64,000 nucleotides of DNA, from positions 19,312,289 to 19,376,288 of the forward strand of contig NC_066512.1 of NCBI RefSeq assembly GCF_024679095.1, read 5' to 3'. The number at the start of each line of letters is the position of its first letter. Within the stretch, counting starts at the first letter, position 1. The notes below the pieces were generated by a model. It was not told the origin of the DNA, ran no database searches, and was given only the letters and a program-made list of their open reading frames with translations. The position numbers were made by a program, and so were the translations under genes. Below are positions 59,121-64,000 of the stretch, piece after piece. The stretch is from Eriocheir sinensis (lineage: Eukaryota > Arthropoda > Malacostraca > Decapoda > Varunidae).

Positions 59121-59560
59121 AAGATGAGAAGAGAATTAGAAAACGCAAAGGAACAAAGATAGAGAAAAGGAGGGGAAAGGAGAGAAAACGGAGGTGAAAA
59201 GCGGGAGATGAAGATAAGAAAAAAAATAGAGGAGAGGAATCACGGAGGAGGAGGAGGAGGAGGAGGAGGAGAAGAGAATTAGAAAGCGCAAAGGAACAAA
59301 GGTAGAGAAAAGGAGAGGAAAGAAGAGAAAAAGAAGGTGAAAAGCAGATGAGGAAAAGAAGAAAAAATTGAGGAGAGGAATCACGGAGGAGCGGAGGAGG
59401 AGGAGGAGAAGAAAATTACAAAATGCAAAGGAACAAAGGTAGAGAAAAGGAGGGGAAAGGAGAGAAAAAGAAGGTGAAAAGCGGGAGATGAGGACAAGAA
59501 GAAAACAAAGAGGAGGGGAATCACAGAGGAGCGGAGGAGTAGGAATAGCTTAAGAGAGAA
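59121..59560. repeat. Purine-rich tandem repeat, about 140-bp unit, three copies
   Basis: GCAAAGGAACAAAGRTAGAG at about 59146, 59287 and 59426, with GAGGAGAGGAATCACGGAGG closing each unit. A GGA run is inside the first. Confidence 0.92.
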
Positions 59561-60487
59561 AGCAAATAGTGAACACGAAGACGAGAGGAAGGGAAAGAAA
59601 AGAATAAAGGAAAAGTAAGAGGAAGGAATGAAGAGAAAATAAAGAAGGCAAGAAAGAAGGAAAGAAAGCACTAAAGAAAGAAAAAAGCTTCAAGAAAATG
59701 GTAAAGGAAGAGAGTCCGTTACGTGGGTGAAGAATAGGCGAGGGGACAGCTGGCCAAAAGAAGGGAGATAGGCAAAGGGGAGAACAGAGGAAGGAGAAGA
59801 AGGAGAGTGATATTAAGCATTCAACATTTCTGCGGCGTCTTGGGTTTCGCATTTCTCTTCCCTCAGTGGCACAATAAAATAACTTCCCACGACAAAGAGT
59901 AAAAATGGAAAATGAAGAAGACGACAAAATTAAAATCCATGTTATTAAGAACGCCAAGAGCCATGGAAAAACATATATTAGTATCACGTAAGAATATTCG
60001 GTAAGGTATAAAAATGAAGAAGGAACGAGGGAGGGAGAGAATATTTGGAAATCTACGGAAGATAACTAAATTAATACAAAAGAAAATCTGTATCGAAGTA
60101 AAGATGAGAAGCACCAAACATGAGGTCAAAGGTCACACACACACACACACGAAGGAAGAAAAAAAGAGAAGAGAGAGAAAGAGAGGCGGAGGACCACAGA
60201 TGAAAAACGAATACCTTAATAAACCATGAAAAAAAAAAATAAAGAAAACCAAGCTATTTCATTTTTCGCTAATTCTGCACCACCATAACCATTACACACC
60301 ATTTCCCTTCCCGCTCACTGCACCGCGCTCTGCTTTTTATCTCCCCGTTTCCAATACTCAATTAATTAAAACCGGCCGGCTTTTTAAATTTGTTTCCTGC
60401 AATAAAAAAAAAAAAAGGCTAACAGGTGCGCGACAGCCGACAGGAGGCAATAATTAATCAGTTGAAGGAGAACAACCGCAGGAATAT

Positions 60488-60490
<3 letters not shown>
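59561..60490. other. Purine-rich to mixed sequence, unrecognised
   Basis: Purine-biased to about 59810 and 60010-60200; mixed elsewhere. Short AC run at 60134-60150. No gene was recognised. Confidence 0.55.

Positions 60491-60577
<87 letters not shown>
60491..60577. repeat. (GA)43 microsatellite
   Basis: Pure GA dinucleotides. Confidence 0.97.
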
Positions 60578-60582
<5 letters not shown>

Positions 60583-61305
60583 AACACGAAGCCACCTAAT
60601 TAACAGGGCTTTGTCAGGTCGCATTATCATCAACAAGACCCGCCGCCTAATGCTTGGCCTGGCACCACTAACGTAATTAATGCATCAGGTAAGTATTCAG
60701 GGATTGCAATCTAAGCTCTATTTACTTTTGAAGATATTGTATGATAACAGATCTCTCTCTCTCTCTTCCACTCATACCTATAATAGAGCTACATGCCATC
60801 TTCAGACTAACTAACTCTATTTACTCCTCTTCCACCACTTCACTTCCTCCACATTAATTTTCTGAATAGTTTACATATAAGATCCAGCGGGTGTAGTATG
60901 AACATCCCCCCACTAGCAACAGTCTCACGAGGTAATCAGAACTATTCATTGGACATTAAAATGTGCGAGGTCCCTAAAACACACAAAGCAATACACAAAG
61001 CTACAATGATTTTAAAGAATATTCAGTGACTCAACAACCGGGCTTACCTACGAATAGATTACCCTGTCAACTAACATACTAACATCTAACAACTAACATA
61101 CCTGCCAGTTCCCCTTCCCGCACAAGAAAGAGGTCACACTCACGACTATATAAAAGCCATGAACACAAGTGAAGAGGAGAGGAGGGAGGGAGGGCGGGGA
61201 GGGATGCAGAGGGAAAACACAAGGATATGAAAGTCTAAGGAAGGACAAGAAAGGGTAAGATTGGAGAGGAGGAAGAATATGGGTGATGATGACAGGCTGG
61301 TCCAT
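60578..61305. other. Unrecognised sequence with an isolated donor-like site
   Basis: ATGCATCAG followed by GTAAGTATT at about 60688 matches a consensus splice donor, but no coding exon is evident before it. 61170-61280 is purine-biased. Confidence 0.45.
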
Positions 61306-61705
61306 GCGTCTCTTTTTTTTCTTTCCCCTCCTTTCCCTCCCATTTTCTTCCTTTCCCTTATCTTTCTCTCCCTTCCCTTCCCTTCCTTTATCTTCCCTTT
61401 CCCTTCCCTTCTCTTCACTTTCCTTTCCTTCCCTTCCTTTCCTTTCCCTTCCCTTCCCTTCCTTTCCTTTTCTTTCCTTTCCTTTCCCTTCCCTTCCTTT
61501 CCTTTCCCTTCTCTTCACTTTCATTCCCTTCCCTTCCTTTCCTTTCCTTTCCCTTCCCTTCTCTTCCCTTTTCTTCCGTTCCCTCCATTTCTCTTCCTTT
61601 CCTTTCCCTTCTTTTTCCTTTCCTTCCCTTCCGTTCCATTCCCTTCCTTTCCTTTCCCTTCCCTTCCGTTCCTTTCCCTTCCCTTCCTCTCCCTTCCCCT
61701 CCCTC
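61306..61705. repeat. (CCTTC/CCTTT)n pentanucleotide array
   Basis: About 400 bp of CCCTT/CCTTT pentamers with scattered substitutions. Being pentameric it cycles through all frames, so several overlapping frames stay open on both strands; none is a gene. Confidence 0.95.
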
Positions 61706-61782
61706 AATCGATGACGAAGTGAACACATACCAAATGCTTCTAACGCCACACAACTAACACAACATGAGCATATCCATTCCCT

Positions 61783-61855
61783 ATTCCTGCACCCGCGACA
61801 GTCTGGTTAGAGCCCATCCCTACACCACGGAGCCCCCCGCCCTGCTCCGAACCCT
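61783..61855 (-). mobile_element. Possible decayed tRNA-like SINE head
   Basis: On the - strand, CGTGGTGTAGGGATGG resembles a pol III box A and GTCGCGGGTGCAGGAAT a degraded box B, with tRNA-like spacing. No anticodon stem or acceptor pairing is convincing, so it is not called as a tRNA gene. Confidence 0.35.
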
Positions 61856-61989
61856 GGTGATTGTAAAAAAGAACGAATTTGACTTTTTTGAGCTGAATAT
61901 AATCTCCATTCTGATACAAAGAGTTCGATACTTAATAATGAAAGTGAAATTCATGAAACGTCGGCTCCGGATTTTGCCAACATTAAAAA

Positions 61990-62205
61990 TTTGTTACTTT
62001 TATTCAACCTCCTCCTCGTCCTTCTGCTCCTCTTCCTCCTTTCTCTTTCTCCTCCTCCTCCTCCTCCTCCTCCTCCTTCTCCTCCTCTTTTTCTTTTTCT
62101 TCATCTTCTTCTTCTTCTTCTTTTTCTTTTTCTTCTTCTTCTTCCTTCTCCTCCTCCTCCTCCTCCTCTTCCTCCTCCTCCTCCTCCTCCTCCTCCTATC
62201 ACTTC
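61990..62205. repeat. CCT/CTT trinucleotide block
   Basis: Runs of CCT (about 62050-62083, 62151-62197) and CTT (about 62099-62145). Translations are Leu, Phe, Ser or Pro homopolymers. Confidence 0.95.
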
Positions 62206-62560
62206 TAATCTCCCGCCACCCTTACAAGTTGAATGGACAAGCCCACCTCATCCCCGCCCTTGTATGCTCCTCTCAATATATTTTTCTCTCCCACTATAGA
62301 TCAAAGGAAGGATAAATTAGCTGGTGATACGTGAAACAGTTTAGGGAGAAAAAATACAGCCTTTGACGATCTCTGTAATGAGAGGTGACGGGGAAGGGTA
62401 ATATATATGAACGAAATGGACATGAAGCAGAGATAGATAGATAGGTAAGTAAATAGATAGATAGATCGACAGTCCAATTGATAGATAAAATTGGTAGGTA
62501 GATACATAGACAGGGAAGGACTGCATCTGAGTATAGCACACCACACCCAGCCACACGACA
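62206..62560. other. Unrecognised sequence with GATA repeats
   Basis: GATA-type tetranucleotide stretch at about 62433-62510. Nothing else was recognised. Confidence 0.55.
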
Positions 62561-62800
62561 TCACACATCATATCAAGCTACACACCATACCACCCCTAGC
62601 CTCACCACACCTAACACCACACCACACATTACACCCAGCCACACCACTACACATCACAGCATACCTAACACCACGCTCAGCCACGCCATATCACACATCA
62701 CAGCCAGCCACACCATCACACATCACACCCAGCCACACTACACCACACATCACACCAAGCAATACCACACCACACTCAGTCACACCAAACCCAACCACAA
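62561..62800. repeat. Imperfect short tandem repeat of CACACC/CCAGCCACACCA type
   Basis: Units of roughly 20-25 bp carrying ACACATCACACCCAGCCACA recur across the interval. Confidence 0.8.
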
Positions 62801-62891
62801 AGGCATAAGCTCCCGACCGTGAACTGAAATGAAATGATCAGGTGAAGAAAAAAACGAAGAAAAAAATAAAAATGATAATGACGCTAATGAT

Positions 62892-62930
<39 letters not shown>

Positions 62931-63054
62931 TCTTAGAGATCTGAAACACGTCACACCCTGTCCCCTCGAGAGCTGTCTGCGTGAGTCAAAGCTTTGTTTC
63001 CTTTTCTTTTACTCTTTTTTTTTTCTTTATTCTTTTCAGCACAATGCAACGTAT

Positions 63055-63087
<33 letters not shown>

Positions 63088-63485
63088 GCGGCGGAGAGGT
63101 TCCAACCAACCCATCATCCTATGGTCTTTCCCAAAAATACGTTACTTTCTAATTTTCCCACTTGTTTTTTTTTTCTTTTTGTGACAAGCTACACTATCTC
63201 CAGCACACACACACACACACACACACACATTTTCCCATTTCCCTCTGTATCAAAAACTATCACTTAGTCTATTATGTATTTCTTATTACTGTTCATTTCC
63301 CTCTTGACACCATCCTTCTTTAGATTTCCCTCAATAATACACAACCGCCGCCACCACGCCTATTCTTCCTGACCCCCCACTGTCGTTCAACAATCACCAT
63401 CTTACTCCCAGACTTCTCTAGATAAAACACTACCATCTCCCCCAGCCTTCCACATCCCTTCCTTGCCTCCTTCACTCCTGGTTCT
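62801..63485. other. Unrecognised sequence with homopolymer and dinucleotide runs
   Basis: GA about 62900-62927, T-run about 63057-63085 and AC about 63206-63229. The remainder is pyrimidine-rich without recognised features. Confidence 0.6.
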
Positions 63486-63487
63486 AT

Positions 63488-63620
63488 GTATAATCATCAT
63501 CATCAGCTATTATTAGTATACTGCAGGATAAAGGTCTTGCTTGCCCAACGCTTTCCATCTCTCTTTGTTGATGATGATGTGTAGGTACTCCATCCTCCAC
63601 CTGCTTCCCTGTCTACCTTG
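63488..63620 (+). mobile_element. RTE-like LINE 3' end or related SINE fragment
   Basis: ATCATCATCATCAGCTATTA followed by ACTGCAGGATAAAGGTCTTG and CAACGCTTTCCATCTCTC resembles a 3'-terminal sequence I remember from arthropod RTE-type elements. Diverged and truncated. Confidence 0.5.
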
Positions 63621-63736
63621 ACCTACAATTCCTGGGTTGCCACTCGTGCTTAGGTTGTGGGTCCGTTATCCGTCCTACGCAGGACATGAGGGGTTGGAGT
63701 ACTTCTTTTACTGCTAATCGTCTTTTTCTTAGCAAG

Positions 63737-63925
63737 GGAGGCAGCTCAAGGGTAAAAAAATAAAAACAGGAGCAGAAAGGCCGTATAGAAGCTGCCCCAA
63801 TCAAAGGAAACAGAACGAAAAGCCAGAAGAGTGGTCAATATATGTGGGAGCGGCGAGTAGCGGGCTTTTTTTGTACCCTTTTTGTTGCCCTTGAGCCGTA
63901 TCCTTTGATGTAAAAAAAAAAAAAA
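63737..63925. mobile_element. Dispersed foldback-like repeat element with imperfect inverted arms
   Basis: Left arm GGAGGCAGCTCAAGGGTAAA (63737-63756). Right arm TTTGTTGCCCTTGAGCCGTA (63881-63900) extending to TCC. The arms are inverted with about 18 of 23 positions matching. Between them lie AAAGGCCGTATAGAAGCTGC and GGGAGCGGCGAGTAGCGGGC. An A-run follows the right arm. Partial relatives lie at 14286 and 21865. No ORF; it could be a non-autonomous DNA element or the tail of a LINE/SINE. Confidence 0.6.
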
Positions 63926-64000
63926 AGGGTGGAGAGGTGCTCTGATACTTCGTCTTCTGGAGAGGTATCAACAAGGTCCATCTTCTACCTAATCTATTGT

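Noticed and set aside
57129..59148. Very long open frames on the - strand (up to about 400 codons) rich in Phe, Ser, Leu and Pro
   Set aside because: They are translations of purine-rich minisatellites. All frames are similarly open, there is no domain, and composition is uniform.
61093..61753. Overlapping frames on both strands rich in Lys/Glu/Arg/Gly or Phe/Pro/Leu/Ser
   Set aside because: A pentanucleotide array keeps several frames open by chance; not a gene.
61783..61855. Possible tRNA gene
   Set aside because: Box-like words only; no cloverleaf pairing found, so listed only as a possible SINE remnant.

Overview
The window looks like nuclear DNA from a decapod crustacean, most likely a brachyuran crab. 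Four things support this. (1) Dinucleotide microsatellites (AC, AG) are very dense and long, together with long polypurine/polypyrimidine minisatellites. (2) There are broken jockey-type non-LTR retrotransposon pieces of a kind familiar from decapod genomes. (3) A foldback-like dispersed repeat occurs that I remember from crab sequence. (4) The one confident gene has introns with GT...AG borders and is most similar to an arthropod protein family. No bacterial operon, rRNA, CRISPR or intact tRNA gene was seen. The species call is from memory of repeat types, not from a search.

The only gene I can support end to end is on the + strand: three coding exons at 32898-33074, 42744-42893 and 43379-43534. 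They encode a 160-residue secreted protein with a signal peptide, a very basic linker and a single Ig domain. It most resembles the OIG-4 family of one-Ig secreted proteins; C. elegans OIG-4 acts at neuromuscular junctions. Intron 1 (about 9.7 kb) is filled with decayed minisatellites and complementary microsatellites. Intron 2 is 485 bp.

Layout. 0-4 kb: microsatellites, then decayed tandem arrays of about 72 and 116 bp. 4.1-4.8 kb: reverse-transcriptase pseudogene (- strand) with a GA microsatellite grown inside it. 5.2-6.2 kb: GC-rich, frame-conserved repeat ORF (- strand) of unknown nature. 7.2-7.3 kb: TATA box plus a short MKFLI-type first-exon candidate. 8-17 kb: mostly unrecognised single-copy DNA with microsatellites and a GC-box-rich patch at 12.0-12.3 kb. 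17-32 kb: very long CT arrays, two tandem copies of a tRNA-derived SINE (25.0-25.7 kb), a dispersed repeat (20.6 and 26.8 kb) and large blocks of alternating pyrimidine/purine bias. 32.8-43.5 kb: the Ig gene. 43.5-50 kb: downstream flank or 3' UTR, then unrecognised DNA. 50.8-51.3 kb: 3' end of a second jockey-like element. 51.6-64 kb: microsatellites, a 3-copy ~158-bp array, a ~136-bp array, a 3.5-kb purine-rich minisatellite domain and a terminal cluster of transposon fragments.

The most unusual points are: the frame-conserved repeat ORF at 5.2-6.2 kb; two small exon-like islands with good splice sites on the - strand (36.56 and 49.52 kb); a four-run G-quadruplex motif just upstream of the Ig gene's second exon; complementary microsatellites able to fold the intron-1 transcript; and the many unrelated minisatellites whose periods cluster near 135-160 bp. 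Most open reading frames in this window are low-complexity translations of simple repeats and are not genes.
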